This document shows positions 1-8,873 of a stretch of 64,000 nucleotides of DNA, in pieces. The notes under the pieces are model-generated. The model was given only the letters and a program-made list of their open reading frames with translations, did no database searches and had not been told where the DNA came from. Numbering within the stretch: the first letter of the stretch is position 1; every line of letters starts with the position of its first letter. The DNA comes from Comamonadaceae bacterium 2PF (lineage in GTDB: Bacteria; Pseudomonadota; Gammaproteobacteria; Burkholderiales; Burkholderiaceae_C). The translations under genes were made by a program, and so were the position numbers. The stretch lies in the NCBI GenBank assembly GCA_005502875.1, contig SCMV01000011.1, positions 28,304-92,303 of the forward strand, read 5' to 3'.

Positions 1-828
1 GCTGACCTGTTTGCCGCCCAGTACCGCCTCAAGGCCCTCAAGCGCGCGTGCGACCAGGTCTGGCAAACCGTGGACTGCCTGCTCACCCCCACGGCCGGCA
101 CGATCTACCGCATCGCCGAGATGCAGGCCGACCCGATCCGCCTGAACAGCCACCTGGGCCACTACACCAACCACATGAACCTGCTGGACTACGCCGCCGT
201 GGCCGTGCCCGCAGGCTTCCTGGCCGATGGCGATGCCGCCGGCCTGCCCTGGGGCGTGACCTTCGCAGCCCCCGCGCACAAGGACATCTCGCTGCTGCGC
301 CTGGCCGACCGATTCCAGCGCAGCCTCTCGTTGGAGGTCGGCGGCTACACACTGGGGGCCACCACCACGTCCCTGGCCAATGTGGACAAGATGGGCGAGC
401 CCGTCGGCTTGTTGACCGACAACCCGGCGCGCAGCGGCACCATCCCCGTGGCCGTGTGCGGCGCCCACCTCAGCGGCCTGCCGCTCAACCCGCAGCTCAC
501 CTCGCGCGGTGCGCGCCTGCTCTGCGCCATCGACTCGGCGCCGCGCTACAAGCTCTTCGCCCTGCCCGGAGGCCCCGTCGCCCGCCCCGGCATGGTCCGC
601 GTGCCCGAAGGGGGGCAGGCCATCCCGCTGGAGGTGTGGGAGGTGCCTGCCGAGCACTTCGGCAGCTTCGTGGCCGGCATCCCCGCGCCGCTGGGCATCG
701 GCAAGGTAGAGTTGGCAGACGGCCGCGTGGTGCCTGGCTTCATCTGCGAAGGCATCGGCACCGAAGGCGCCACCGACATCACGCACTTTGGCGGCTGGCG
801 CGCCTACCTGGCCAACCGAAGCACCTGA
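1..828 (+). CDS. atzF: Allophanate hydrolase, C-terminal part (5' end outside window)
   Basis: The reading frame is open from base 1 and ends at TGA 826-828, so only the last ~275 residues are seen. They hold the end of an amidase-signature domain (DCLLTPTAGTIYRI, then LNSHLGHYTNHMNLLDYAA) followed by the small C-terminal domain typical of allophanate hydrolases (PVAVCGAHLSGLPLN, and FICEGIGTEGATDITHFGGW near the end). The enzyme hydrolyses allophanate to ammonia and CO2, the second step of ATP-dependent urea (or guanidine-derived urea) breakdown. Urea/guanidine carboxylase is expected just upstream, outside the window. It is read in the same direction as the following amidohydrolase gene, 35 nt downstream. 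Confidence 0.9.
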   Translation, partial: ADLFAAQYRLKALKRACDQVWQTVDCLLTPTAGTIYRIAEMQADPIRLNSHLGHYTNHMNLLDYAAVAVPAGFLADGDAAGLPWGVTFAAPAHKDISLLRLADRFQRSLSLEVGGYTLGATTTSLANVDKMGEPVGLLTDNPARSGTIPVAVCGAHLSGLPLNPQLTSRGARLLCAIDSAPRYKLFALPGGPVARPGMVRVPEGGQAIPLEVWEVPAEHFGSFVAGIPAPLGIGKVELADGRVVPGFICEGIGTEGATDITHFGGWRAYLANRST

Positions 829-863
829 CACCGTCGCCCTTGAGCGCAAGCACCCAACAGGCC

Positions 864-2162
864 ATGCTCGACCTCCTGATCCAGAACGCGAACCTGCCCG
901 ATGGGCGCCAACGCATGGGCGTGGCCGTTCAGAACGGCCTCATCGTGGAGGTCACCGAGGGGTTGACCGCGCAGCAAGCCCCGGCGCGCGAAGTGGTCGA
1001 TGCAGGCGGGCTGCTGCTCAGCCCGCCCTTCGTGGACGCCCACTTCCACATGGACGCCACGCTCAGCCACGGTCTGCCTCGCGTCAACCAGAGCGGCACC
1101 TTGCTCGAAGGCATCGCGCTGTGGGGAGAACTCAAGCCCGATCTCACGCAGGAAGCGGTGATGGCGCGCGCCCTCGCCTACTGCGACTGGGCCGTGGCCC
1201 GTGGCCTGCTGGCCATCCGCACCCACGTCGACACCTGCGACCCCCGCCTGCTGGCCGTGGACGCGCTGCTCGAAGTCAAGCGGCGCGTCGCCCCCTGGGT
1301 CGACCTCCAGCTCGTCGCCTTCCCGCAGGACGGCGTGCTGCGCTCGCGTGGCGCCTGGGAGTTGCTGCAAGAAGCCTTGCGCCGTGGCGTGGACGTGGTG
1401 GGCGGCATCCCGCATTTCGAGCGCACCCAGGCCGATGGCGCCGCCAGCGTGCGCATGCTCTGCGAGCTCGCGGCCGAACAAGGCAAACGGGTCGACATGC
1501 ACTGTGACGAGTCCGACGACCCGATGTCGCGCCACATCGACACGCTCACCGCCGAAACCCAGCGCCTGGGCCTGCACGGCCGCGTCACCGGTTCGCACCT
1601 GACCTCCATGCACAGCATGGACAACTACCACGTCAGCAAACTCATCCCGCTGATGGCCGAGGCCGGCATCAACGTGGTGGCCAACCCGCTGATCAACATC
1701 ACCTTGCAGGGCCGCCACGACGCCTACCCCAAGCGGCGCGGCATGACCCGCGTGCCCGAGCTGCTGGCCGCGGGTGTGCCCGTGGCCTTCGGTCACGACT
1801 GCGTGATGGACCCCTGGTACAGCCTGGGCTCGGGCGACATGCTCGAAGTGGCACACATGGGCCTGCACGTGGCGCAGATGACCGGTCAGGCCGCGATGCG
1901 TCAGTGCTTCGATGCCGTGACCAGCACGCCAGCGCGCATCCTGGGGCTCGATCACTTCGGCCTGCAGGCGGGCTGCGAAGCCAGCTTCGTGTTGCTGCAG
2001 GCGCGCGATCCCGTCGAAGCCTTGCGGCTGCGCGCCCACCGCCTGCGGGTGTACCGGCGCGGCCAACTGCTGGCCCACAGCGAGCCCGTGCAGACCACAC
2101 TTGCCCTGCCGGGTCGCCCAAGCAGCACGCGGTTTTTCTGGCCAGCGCCCCCCAACCCCTGA
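864..2162 (+). CDS. Cytosine deaminase-like amidohydrolase (CodA family)
   Basis: A 432-aa metal-dependent amidohydrolase. The frame is open further upstream, but the ATG at 864 gives the normal N-terminus MLDLLIQNANLPDG. Metal and catalytic residues line up with E. coli CodA almost without shift: H60 and H62 in DAHFHMD, H213 and E216 in HCDESDDP, H245 in GSHLTS and D312 in FGHDCVMDPW. CodA enzymes hydrolyse cytosine to uracil plus ammonia. Relatives in urea-carboxylase clusters may use other amidines or cyclic ureides, so the exact substrate is uncertain. It lies 35 nt after allophanate hydrolase and is probably cotranscribed with it, consistent with nitrogen release from an organic N compound. 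It converges on the regulator gene at 2202. Confidence 0.82.
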   Translation: MLDLLIQNANLPDGRQRMGVAVQNGLIVEVTEGLTAQQAPAREVVDAGGLLLSPPFVDAHFHMDATLSHGLPRVNQSGTLLEGIALWGELKPDLTQEAVMARALAYCDWAVARGLLAIRTHVDTCDPRLLAVDALLEVKRRVAPWVDLQLVAFPQDGVLRSRGAWELLQEALRRGVDVVGGIPHFERTQADGAASVRMLCELAAEQGKRVDMHCDESDDPMSRHIDTLTAETQRLGLHGRVTGSHLTSMHSMDNYHVSKLIPLMAEAGINVVANPLINITLQGRHDAYPKRRGMTRVPELLAAGVPVAFGHDCVMDPWYSLGSGDMLEVAHMGLHVAQMTGQAAMRQCFDAVTSTPARILGLDHFGLQAGCEASFVLLQARDPVEALRLRAHRLRVYRRGQLLAHSEPVQTTLALPGRPSSTRFFWPAPPNP

Positions 2163-2201
2163 GTGCACGGAGCCTGCCCGGGGCAGCAGCCCAATCGGCC
2201 G

Positions 2202-2741
2202 TCAGCCCTGGCCCGCTGACATGGGATGGGGCGGGTGCAATGGCGGCATGGTCGCGGCCATCAGCTGCAGCCGCCCGGTGACCACGCCGCGCAACGCGGT
2301 CATGCGGTTGGCGATGGCCTGCAGCCGGGCGGCTGGCCCCTGCACCAGGATCACCTCCATCATCTGCTGGCCCATCAGGTGCACGTGCAGCGAGCTGATG
2401 ACCTCGTCGATGTGGTCGCACTGCAGGTCGGCCAGCTCCTTTTGCAGGCCGCGCACCGAGCGGTCGTAGAGCAAGGTGATGGTGCCCACCATCACCTCAT
2501 CGCCCAGCTGGCGTTTGTGCTCGAGCAACTGCAGGTTGATCATCTCCGAGATGGCCTGAGACCTGCTCTCGAAGCCGCGAGCCGACACCATGCCGTCAAG
2601 TTCGGCCAACAGGTCTTCCGGCATGGACACGCTGATGCGCGCCACGGGGCTGTTGCGCTGATCGGTTGGCGAAACCACAGCGGGAGGCGGGTTGCTCGGC
2701 ATGGCGAAGGGCCCTGGTTGATCCTGTGAGTGGTCCGACAT
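2202..2741 (-). CDS. NikR-family ribbon-helix-helix regulator with altered metal site
   Basis: A 179-aa protein: ~34 variable residues, a ribbon-helix-helix DNA-binding segment (RISVSMPEDLLAELD, then SRSQAISEMI, residues ~35-70), and a NikR-type ACT-like metal-sensing domain (about 80-165). By gapless alignment with remembered E. coli NikR, the Ni ligands His87/His89 are kept as H119/H121 (LHVH). The position of His76 is C108 and that of Cys95 is M127, so the primary site would be Cys-His-His-Met. ATG 2741 (MSDHSQDQ) was chosen; ATG 2702 and a longer form from 2786 are possible, and none has a strong ribosome site. It is the last gene of the ABC-creatininase-glnT run, suggesting that it controls this operon (see palindrome at 8166-8198). 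Confidence 0.83.
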   Translation of the reverse strand: MSDHSQDQPGPFAMPSNPPPAVVSPTDQRNSPVARISVSMPEDLLAELDGMVSARGFESRSQAISEMINLQLLEHKRQLGDEVMVGTITLLYDRSVRGLQKELADLQCDHIDEVISSLHVHLMGQQMMEVILVQGPAARLQAIANRMTALRGVVTGRLQLMAATMPPLHPPHPMSAGQG

Positions 2742-2793
2742 TGTGGCCTGCGGCAGGTGGCCCCGGTGTCCGTGGACCAGGGCCACACAGGCA

Positions 2794-4179
2794 TCAGAAC
2801 ATGTGGCTGTAGCGCTCGACTTCCCACTGGCTGACCGACAGGTGGTAGGCCTCCCACTCCTGCGTCTTGTAGGTGATGAACTCGTCGCGCAGCTCCTTGC
2901 CCAGCGTGCGCTCGACCAGCGGGTCGGCGGCGAAGGCCTGCACCGCCTCCTGCAGCGTCTGCGGCAGGAAGTCGATGCCGCGCTCGCGGCGCTGAGCGTC
3001 GCTGAGCTCGTACAGGTTGTCCTCGTTGGGCAGGCCTGGGTTCAGGCCTTCGCGGATGCCTTCGAGCCCGGCGGCCAGGGCCAGCGCCGCCGCCAGGTAG
3101 GGGTTCACCGCGCCATCGGCGTTGCGCGACTCGCAGCGCCCGCCACCGGCCGGGATGCGCACCGAGTTGGTCCGGTTGTTCGAGCCGTAAGAGTTGAACA
3201 CCGGCGCCCACGAGAAGTAACTCATGGCGCCGCGCCGCACCAGGCGCTTGTAGCTGTTGACCGTGGGCGCGAAGGCCGCGCACAGGGCCCGTCCATGCTT
3301 GAGGATGCCGGCCACGAACTGGTAGCCCAGGGGCGTCAGGCCGATGCCGCGCGGGTCTTCTTTCGGGTCGCAGGCGAACAGGTTCTTGCCCGTCTTGAGG
3401 TCGTACAGCGACATGTTGAAGTGCGCGCCCGTGCCCGTCTTGTTGGCAAAGGGCTTGGGCATCATCGTGGCGAGCAGGCCTTCTTCTTCGGCGTAGTGCT
3501 TGGCCATCATGCGAAAGAAGGTCAGGCGGTCGCAGCTCGTGAGCGCGTCGCTGTAGTTGAAATCGAACTCGAACTGGCCGTTGGCGTCCTCGTGGTCGAA
3601 CGAGTACAGGTCCCAGCCCAGCTCGTTGATGCAGCCGCCCACCTTGTCGAGCCAGCTGAAGTTGTCCATGAAGCCCTGCACGTCATAACAGGGCTTGACC
3701 AGCTTGTCGTTGGCATGCGGCACGGCCAAGCTGCCATCGGCCTGCTTTTTCAGCAGGTAGATCTCGCACTCGATGCCCAGGTTCATGCCAAAGCCCATCT
3801 CGGCGGCCTGCGCCAGCACGTTCTTGAGCGCCACGCGGGTGCTCAGGGGGTAAGGCTTGCCCTGGAAGTGGTTGTCGGCCGGCATCCAGGCCACCTTGGG
3901 CTCCCAAGGCAGCTGCACGATGTGATCGAGGTCGGGCACCGAGGTCAGCTCGTCGTCGTTGGGGGCCTGGCCCAGGCCGTCGAGCGCGTAGCCGGTGTAG
4001 CGCTCGGAACCCGCCGCCATCTGCGGCAGGTGGTCGATGGGCACGACCTTGGCCTTTTGCACGCCATGGATGTCGACGTAGGCGCCGATGCAGTACCTCA
4101 CACCCTTGGCTTTGAGCGACTGCTGGATGGCGGCGATCTCTTCGGGCGACTTGACGGGGAACAACTCAGGGGACGACAT
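2794..4179 (-). CDS. glnT: Type III glutamate-ammonia ligase (glutamine synthetase)
   Basis: A 461-aa glutamine synthetase family protein. The N-terminal beta-grasp part contains [18 protein letters not shown]. The catalytic domain carries metal and nucleotide motifs: [31 protein letters not shown] and NRTNSVRIP near residue 335. Length and motifs fit GlnT/type III enzymes rather than the ~470-aa GlnA, as the regulatory adenylylation Tyr motif is not evident. It makes glutamine from glutamate, ammonia and ATP, or acts as a gamma-glutamyl ligase on another amine, as some GlnT relatives do. In this cluster it would capture ammonia freed by the allophanate and creatininase-type hydrolases. It is 111 nt downstream of the creatininase-like gene. 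Confidence 0.92.
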   Translation of the reverse strand: MSSPELFPVKSPEEIAAIQQSLKAKGVRYCIGAYVDIHGVQKAKVVPIDHLPQMAAGSERYTGYALDGLGQAPNDDELTSVPDLDHIVQLPWEPKVAWMPADNHFQGKPYPLSTRVALKNVLAQAAEMGFGMNLGIECEIYLLKKQADGSLAVPHANDKLVKPCYDVQGFMDNFSWLDKVGGCINELGWDLYSFDHEDANGQFEFDFNYSDALTSCDRLTFFRMMAKHYAEEEGLLATMMPKPFANKTGTGAHFNMSLYDLKTGKNLFACDPKEDPRGIGLTPLGYQFVAGILKHGRALCAAFAPTVNSYKRLVRRGAMSYFSWAPVFNSYGSNNRTNSVRIPAGGGRCESRNADGAVNPYLAAALALAAGLEGIREGLNPGLPNEDNLYELSDAQRRERGIDFLPQTLQEAVQAFAADPLVERTLGKELRDEFITYKTQEWEAYHLSVSQWEVERYSHMF

Positions 4180-4290
4180 GGACGGACTCCGGGTTTGAGA
4201 ACGGACGACGAAGGGCCTTCGGGCTCGTGGCCCGAGGACGGAGAGGGTCGGTTGGCGATGTGGCTGCCTTGCGCAGTCAGCAATCGGCGA

Positions 4291-5088
4291 TCAGCAAGGC
4301 GAGGCGGAACCGGGCGGACCGGCAGCGCCCCAGCAGGGATCGAAATACGAATGCGGCAACGGAGGCCCTTGCGTGAGCCCCTTGCGGATCAGAGCAGACA
4401 GGTCCTGCACCATCCAGCCAAAGGCCTCGAGGCCTTTGTCGGCCGTGGCGCGGCTAGGGAAGCCCGTCACCCCATTGGCGCTGGTGCGGTTGACTGGGTG
4501 CGCGAACACGTGTCCATCGGTGCGATCGGGGTCATCGCCTTCGGCCAGCTTGTCGGGCCGCACCATCTCGGGCGACACCGCCAGCATCAACGAGGTCTCG
4601 GCATCGTTGGCATGCCAGTCCACCGCATCGGCAAAGTGGAATGCCCTGACCCGCTCGCTGATGTCCGGCGAGTTGATGACGGCCACCATCAGGTCGTCGT
4701 GCTCGGCGCGCAGCATCTCCAGCGCGCAGCGCAGGGGCGCCGCGTTCGTCACGTGCGTGTTGACGATGAACAGCCTGCGCACGCCGCTGTGATAAGCCCC
4801 GTCACCGATCTGCTTGACGAGCTCGATCAAGGTAATGGGCTGCACGGCGATGGTGCCCGGCCAGCGGCGGCTGTGGCCCAGCGAGCAGCCATACGGCAGC
4901 GGCGGCAACATCGGCACGCCGGTGGCCTGCGACACCGCGCGGCAGAGCTTGTCGGCGATCTCGGTGTCCATGCCGCAGCCCATGTGCGGGCCGTGCTGCT
5001 CGGTCGCGCCCACGGGCAGGATGGCGGCCTGGCCAACGGCCTTCAAGGCATCGGGCAACTCGGCCCAGGTCAGGTGAGACCAGAACAT
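4291..5088 (-). CDS. Creatininase-family amidohydrolase
   Basis: A 265-aa creatininase/creatinine-amidohydrolase fold protein. Likely metal ligands are E30 and H32 in GATEQHGPHM, D41 in GMDTEIADKL, and the later acidic residue of DWHANDAETS. The family motif usually read as N-G-H-G-G-N is N110-T-H112-V-T-N here, so His is kept but the glycines are replaced, which may alter the substrate pocket. The family cleaves cyclic or linear amides (creatinine, formamides, mycofactocin precursor). Here the role is inferred to be opening or cleaving a nitrogen-rich compound imported by the adjacent ABC system. It starts 10 nt after the ATPase gene stop and is cotranscribed with the transporter. Confidence 0.88.
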   Translation of the reverse strand: MFWSHLTWAELPDALKAVGQAAILPVGATEQHGPHMGCGMDTEIADKLCRAVSQATGVPMLPPLPYGCSLGHSRRWPGTIAVQPITLIELVKQIGDGAYHSGVRRLFIVNTHVTNAAPLRCALEMLRAEHDDLMVAVINSPDISERVRAFHFADAVDWHANDAETSLMLAVSPEMVRPDKLAEGDDPDRTDGHVFAHPVNRTSANGVTGFPSRATADKGLEAFGWMVQDLSALIRKGLTQGPPLPHSYFDPCWGAAGPPGSASPC

Positions 5089-5098
5089 GGCGGGCTCC

Positions 5099-6019
5099 TC
5101 ACTCGACGTCGTCGCCGACGTTGGTCAGGCGGATCACCTGGGGCACCACGTCCGGCTCGGGGTCGCCCTCGGTGTGCTCGGTCGGTGGGTGGATCAAGGC
5201 CTCGATGTGCGCCTTGGTGGCGCGGAACTCGGGGCTGTTGAACTGCAGCGGGCTGCGCGGGCGCGGCACCGGCACCTCGATGAGCTCCTGCACCTCGCCC
5301 GGGTGCGCCTTGAGCACCAGGATGCGGTCGGCCAGGTACACGGCCTCGTCCAGGTCGTGCGTGATGAACAGGATGGTGATGTCGATGTTGCGCCAGATCT
5401 CCAGCAGGTGCGCCTGCATCTTGGCGCGCGTCTGCGCGTCCAGCGCGCCAAAAGGCTCGTCCATCAACAGGATGCGCGGCTGGTTGGCCAGCGCCCGCGC
5501 GATCGCCACGCGCTGCTTCATGCCGCCCGAAAGCTGGTGCGGGTAGGCATCGGCGAACTTGGTCAGGCCCACCAGCTCCAGCCACTGCCGCGCCTGCGAC
5601 TCGGCCTCGTTGCGCCCCGCGCCATTGACCTCCAGCCCGAACATCACGTTCTTCTTGACCGTCAGCCACGGGAACAGCGTGTAGCCCTGAAAGACCATGC
5701 CCCGGTCCTTGCCAGGGCCCTGCACCGGCTCGCCATCGAGCAGCACCTGGCCACTGCTGTAGGACTCCAGCCCCGCCAGGATGCGGATCAGCGTGGACTT
5801 GCCGCAGCCCGACGGCCCCAGCACGCACACGAGCTCGCGCCGGTGGACCCGGAAGTCGACGCCTTTGAGCGCCGTCACCGGCCCCTGGTGCGAGTCGTAG
5901 ACCTTGCCCAAGTCCTTGACCTCCAGCACCACGTCGCGCGCCTTGAGCCGATCGAATCGAGCCTTCACGGCCTCGGACTGATCGCGGTAGCTCACGTTGG
6001 AAACTGCGTTGTCGCTCAT
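5099..6019 (-). CDS. NitT/TauT-type ABC transporter ATP-binding protein
   Basis: A 306-aa ABC ATPase. It shows Walker [11 protein letters not shown]-loop region [11 protein letters not shown], signature [15 protein letters not shown], Walker [13 protein letters not shown] and the H-loop FITHDLDEA. The pattern is that of SsuB/TauB/NrtD ATPases for sulfonate, nitrate or urea-like uptake. ATG 6019 was chosen (MSDNAVSNV); an in-frame GTG at 6028 is the alternative. About 40 residues precede the core, and a ~40-residue acidic tail follows it. It lies 24 nt after the permease stop, and together they form the membrane and motor parts of the importer. Confidence 0.92.
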   Translation of the reverse strand: MSDNAVSNVSYRDQSEAVKARFDRLKARDVVLEVKDLGKVYDSHQGPVTALKGVDFRVHRRELVCVLGPSGCGKSTLIRILAGLESYSSGQVLLDGEPVQGPGKDRGMVFQGYTLFPWLTVKKNVMFGLEVNGAGRNEAESQARQWLELVGLTKFADAYPHQLSGGMKQRVAIARALANQPRILLMDEPFGALDAQTRAKMQAHLLEIWRNIDITILFITHDLDEAVYLADRILVLKAHPGEVQELIEVPVPRPRSPLQFNSPEFRATKAHIEALIHPPTEHTEGDPEPDVVPQVIRLTNVGDDVE

Positions 6020-6043
6020 GTCATGCACCCCGAGATCCCGCGA

Positions 6044-7009
6044 TCAAGACTTGCCCTGAGAGCGATCCCAGGGAAAGAGCCGTCGCCCCAGCCACGCCAG
6101 CACCAGGTCGATGCCCAGCCCGATGATGCCGATCATGGCGATCGCCGCGTAGACGTTCTCGAAGTGCTGGTAGCGCGCCTGCTGCGTGATGAAGAAGGTG
6201 ATGCCCGAGCTGGTGCCGATCAGCTCGGCCACGATCAGGTACGTCCAGGCCCAGCCCAGCAGCACGCGCTGGTCGCGGTACAGATCGGGCAGGATGCCGG
6301 GCAGCACCACGCGGCTGAGCAGCTTCCAGCGTTTGGTGCCCAGCGTCAGCGCCGCTTCGAGCAGGCCGAACTCCAGCTTGCGCGTGGTGTTGGCGATCAC
6401 CAGCACCTGCTGAAAGAAGGTGCCGATGACGATGATGGCGATCTTCGGGCCGTCGTGGATGCCCAGGATGGCCACCGCCAGCGCCCCGAAAGCCGGCGCA
6501 GGCAGGTAGCGAAAGAATTCGATGAAGGGCTCGTTGAGCCGCGAGATCGGCGTGTAGACCCCGCACAGGATGCCCAGCGGCACGCCGATCAACGACGAGA
6601 TCACGAAGCCCCAGAAGATCACCTGCATGCTCTGCCACAGGCTCTCGTGCAGCCACAGGCCGTCCTTCTGCTCGGGCGCCGTGGTGAAGGCCGTGTAGAA
6701 GGCCCGCGCCACCTCGTGCGGCGCCGGCAGGTAGACCGGGTTGGCTGGCGTGCCCTGCGGCGGCGCCTTGCCCGCCTCCTGCATGGCCGACACCTCTTCG
6801 GCGAACAGCGCGCGGTCCATGCGCATGCCCACCTCCAGGTAGTCGACGTCGCCCACCGAGCTCACCAGCACCTGCGGGTGCCACAACCAGGGCACGTAGC
6901 TCACGGCGGCCCACAGCAGCAGCGGCAGCAGGAACGAGCCGATGCCCAGCAGCAGCTTGCGTCGAGGCGTCAGGGGCGCGCGCACGGCGAACCAGGCGGA
7001 GGCACTCAT
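6044..7009 (-). CDS. NitT/TauT-type ABC transporter permease
   Basis: A 321-aa inner-membrane permease of the BPD_transp_1 type. The first TM is around residues 18-38 (LLLGIGSFLLPLLLWAAVSY). A ~90-residue periplasmic segment follows, then the permease core with the ATPase-contact EAA-like region near EAALTLGTKRWKLLSRVVLP. The long loop between the first TM and the core resembles permeases of urea-carboxylase-associated transporters. It sits between the binding protein (138 nt upstream) and the ATPase gene. Confidence 0.91.
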   Translation of the reverse strand: MSASAWFAVRAPLTPRRKLLLGIGSFLLPLLLWAAVSYVPWLWHPQVLVSSVGDVDYLEVGMRMDRALFAEEVSAMQEAGKAPPQGTPANPVYLPAPHEVARAFYTAFTTAPEQKDGLWLHESLWQSMQVIFWGFVISSLIGVPLGILCGVYTPISRLNEPFIEFFRYLPAPAFGALAVAILGIHDGPKIAIIVIGTFFQQVLVIANTTRKLEFGLLEAALTLGTKRWKLLSRVVLPGILPDLYRDQRVLLGWAWTYLIVAELIGTSSGITFFITQQARYQHFENVYAAIAMIGIIGLGIDLVLAWLGRRLFPWDRSQGKS

Positions 7010-7146
7010 GGTGATCCCGTTGTGCAGGTTTCAAAGGGGGTGCGAGGGGCCGACGCTGGCTCGATGACCAAGTGACACGCCGGCCCGTCGCTCGACACGC
7101 TCAAACGCTCAACCGCCGCACGACTCGGCGATCGAGGCACACAGGC

Positions 7147-8151
7147 TCATTTGGCCGCCGCGTTCGTCAGCGACGCATCGATGTAGCCGTCGATCGGCTG
7201 GGCCTTCTTGTAGACGTCGTTGGCCACGTTGAAGTCATCGGCGATCTTGGTCGAGCCATGCAGCGACTTGAAGCCCTCGCCCTTGGCCATGATGGCCTTG
7301 CCTTCCTTGAGCGACAGCAGCTTGGTGCCCTTGAGGAAGCTGCCGTAGGCCTCGGCCGGCACGCCCACGCGCGCGGCCATGATCTTGAGCGCCTCGGGCT
7401 GGGTCTTGGGGTCGTTGATGAAGCTCACCACCTTGTCCCACACGAGCACCACCTTCTGCCACTCGGCCTTGCGCGCGGCCAGGCTGGTGGGGCTGACGGC
7501 CAGCACGTCGTAAATCAGGCCCGGCTCGTCGGCCGAGGTGTAGATGGGGCGCGAGCCCGGCAGTCCTTTGATGGCCTGACCGGCGATGGGCTGCCAGGCG
7601 CCCACGGCGGCCACGTCGCCCGAGGCCAGCACCTGCGGCATCTCGTTGGTCTTGGCGTTGACCAGGGTGACGTCCGACTCCTTCATGCCCGCCTTCTTCA
7701 GGCCATTGAGCAGCAGCAGGTGCTCGACCAGGCCGAACTCCACCGCCACCTTCTTGCCCTTGAGGTCCTTGAGCGACTTGATGCCGGGCTTGCCGATGAT
7801 CATGTCGTTGCCGTTGGAGTAGTCGGTCAGCATGATCATGACGCTGCGGGCACCACCCGCGCCGGTGACCAGGGCATCGCCGTTGGTCATGGTCACGGCG
7901 TCGATCTTGCCGGCCGCGAAGGCCTCCATCGAGGCCGAGTAATCGAACCACTCGAACTTGACGTCCACGCCCGCCTGCTTGAACCAGCCCTTGTCGATGG
8001 CCACCTGCCAGGCCACCCAGCCCGGCCAGTCGCTGTAGCCCACCTTCAGCGGCTCAGCCGCCCAGCTGACCTGCGACCCCACCACGGCGGCCACGGCCAC
8101 CACGGCCTTGACCCCACCCACCAGACGCTTCAAAACGGCTTCAGACAACAT
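7147..8151 (-). CDS. ABC transporter substrate-binding protein, urea-carboxylase-region type
   Basis: A 334-aa periplasmic binding protein. It has an N-terminal signal peptide ([19 protein letters not shown], cleavage near residue 31). The mature part starts [21 protein letters not shown], the signature of NMT1/SsuA-type proteins found beside urea carboxylase and allophanate hydrolase (the family I know as TIGR03427, from memory). The substrate is probably urea, guanidine or a related amide. The frame is open upstream to 8349, but ATG 8151 is the first start that gives a clean signal peptide. It is the first gene of the - strand operon. Its 5' region contains the split palindrome at 8166-8198 but no recognisable guanidine riboswitch. 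Confidence 0.9.
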   Translation of the reverse strand: MLSEAVLKRLVGGVKAVVAVAAVVGSQVSWAAEPLKVGYSDWPGWVAWQVAIDKGWFKQAGVDVKFEWFDYSASMEAFAAGKIDAVTMTNGDALVTGAGGARSVMIMLTDYSNGNDMIIGKPGIKSLKDLKGKKVAVEFGLVEHLLLLNGLKKAGMKESDVTLVNAKTNEMPQVLASGDVAAVGAWQPIAGQAIKGLPGSRPIYTSADEPGLIYDVLAVSPTSLAARKAEWQKVVLVWDKVVSFINDPKTQPEALKIMAARVGVPAEAYGSFLKGTKLLSLKEGKAIMAKGEGFKSLHGSTKIADDFNVANDVYKKAQPIDGYIDASLTNAAAK

Positions 8152-8165
8152 GATCGGCCCATCCA

Positions 8166-8198
8166 CGGTTATTACGGATTGAACAAGTGGTAATACCG
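8166..8198. promoter_or_regulatory. NikR-like split palindrome upstream of the ABC operon
   Basis: TATTAC at 8170-8175 and GTAATA at 8190-8195 are perfect inverted half-sites 14 nt apart. Outer bases extend the symmetry (CGGT on the left, ACCG on the right) with one inserted T. This matches the spaced architecture of NikR operators (E. coli GTATGA-N16-TCATAC; GTGTTAC-N13/14-GTAACAC in deltaproteobacteria, recalled). It lies 15-47 nt before the ATG at 8151. The binding partner, the NikR-family protein at 2202-2741, is inferred. Confidence 0.55.
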
Positions 8199-8367
8199 AA
8201 GATGCCAATGCATCAAGCGTGCCAAGGGCTTTTGCCTGGGAAACGCCTGTGCTGATGGGTGAGGTGGTGCAGCGGGCTGCCTGAGCACACCCCAAAGCCG
8301 GGAGCCGCCGCACCGCCGCTGTGCGCCCTGTGCACCGACACCGATGCACAGCGTCGCGGGAAGGCGT

Positions 8368-8505
8368 TCAGCCCAGTTGGCGCATGAAACCCAGGCCCAG
8401 CAAGACAACGCTGCCCAGCATGCAGGCAACGCCCAACAGCGCCATCCACAGTCCGAGGCGGCTGCGGGCGCGGTCATCCAGCGTGATCAGGCGGCGCGTG
8501 GGCAT
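8368..8505 (-). CDS. Possible 45-aa single-membrane-span peptide
   Basis: A short frame from ATG 8505 encodes a basic N-terminus (MPTRRLITLDDRARSRLG) followed by one hydrophobic helix (LWMALLGVACMLGSVVLLGLGF) and a basic end. This is a typical layout for a small inner-membrane protein. It lies in the otherwise gene-free stretch 8199-8719 between the tRNA and the binding-protein gene, on the operon strand. An upstream in-frame extension to 8628 looks unlikely. No good ribosome-binding site is visible, so it may be spurious. I see nothing else recognisable in this stretch. Confidence 0.33.
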   Translation of the reverse strand: MPTRRLITLDDRARSRLGLWMALLGVACMLGSVVLLGLGFMRQLG

Positions 8506-8719
8506 GGTGGGTGGGCAAGGTGTCAGCGCATTGCAAAGGTCGCGCCTTGGCATGGCATCCGGGGCATCCCGAACAAGCGACGGCCTTCGCGGGTTGTCCG
8601 AGTTGGGGACAACACCGATTTGTGACAATGTGCGTCAAAACGCTGAGCTGCGGTGCCACGAAAAACGGGCAAATGACCGCGCGAACCGTCGCTCTCCCGA
8701 GCGGCGACCCAGGTCAGGG

Positions 8720-8798
<79 letters not shown>

Positions 8799-8873
8799 CC
8801 TGAAAACAGTCCGCGATTGTAGGCGGGCCTTGCAAGCCCCACCCTCACCGCTCAGCTCGGGTTCACGCCCGAT

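Noticed and set aside
2743..5241. 832-codon open frame on the + strand
   Set aside because: It runs antisense through glnT and the creatininase gene, whose proteins have full family motifs. The + frame is His/Arg/Val-rich with no domain, a typical shadow of high-GC third positions.
8152..8719. Guanidine-I (ykkC) riboswitch upstream of the urea/guanidine-type ABC operon
   Set aside because: Expected from gene context, so I looked on the - strand for the conserved CUAGGG, CUGGUCCGAGAG and AAAAGCCCGGGAGA-like segments. Only isolated fragments (AAAAGCCC, CTCTCCCGAG) are present and not in the right order.
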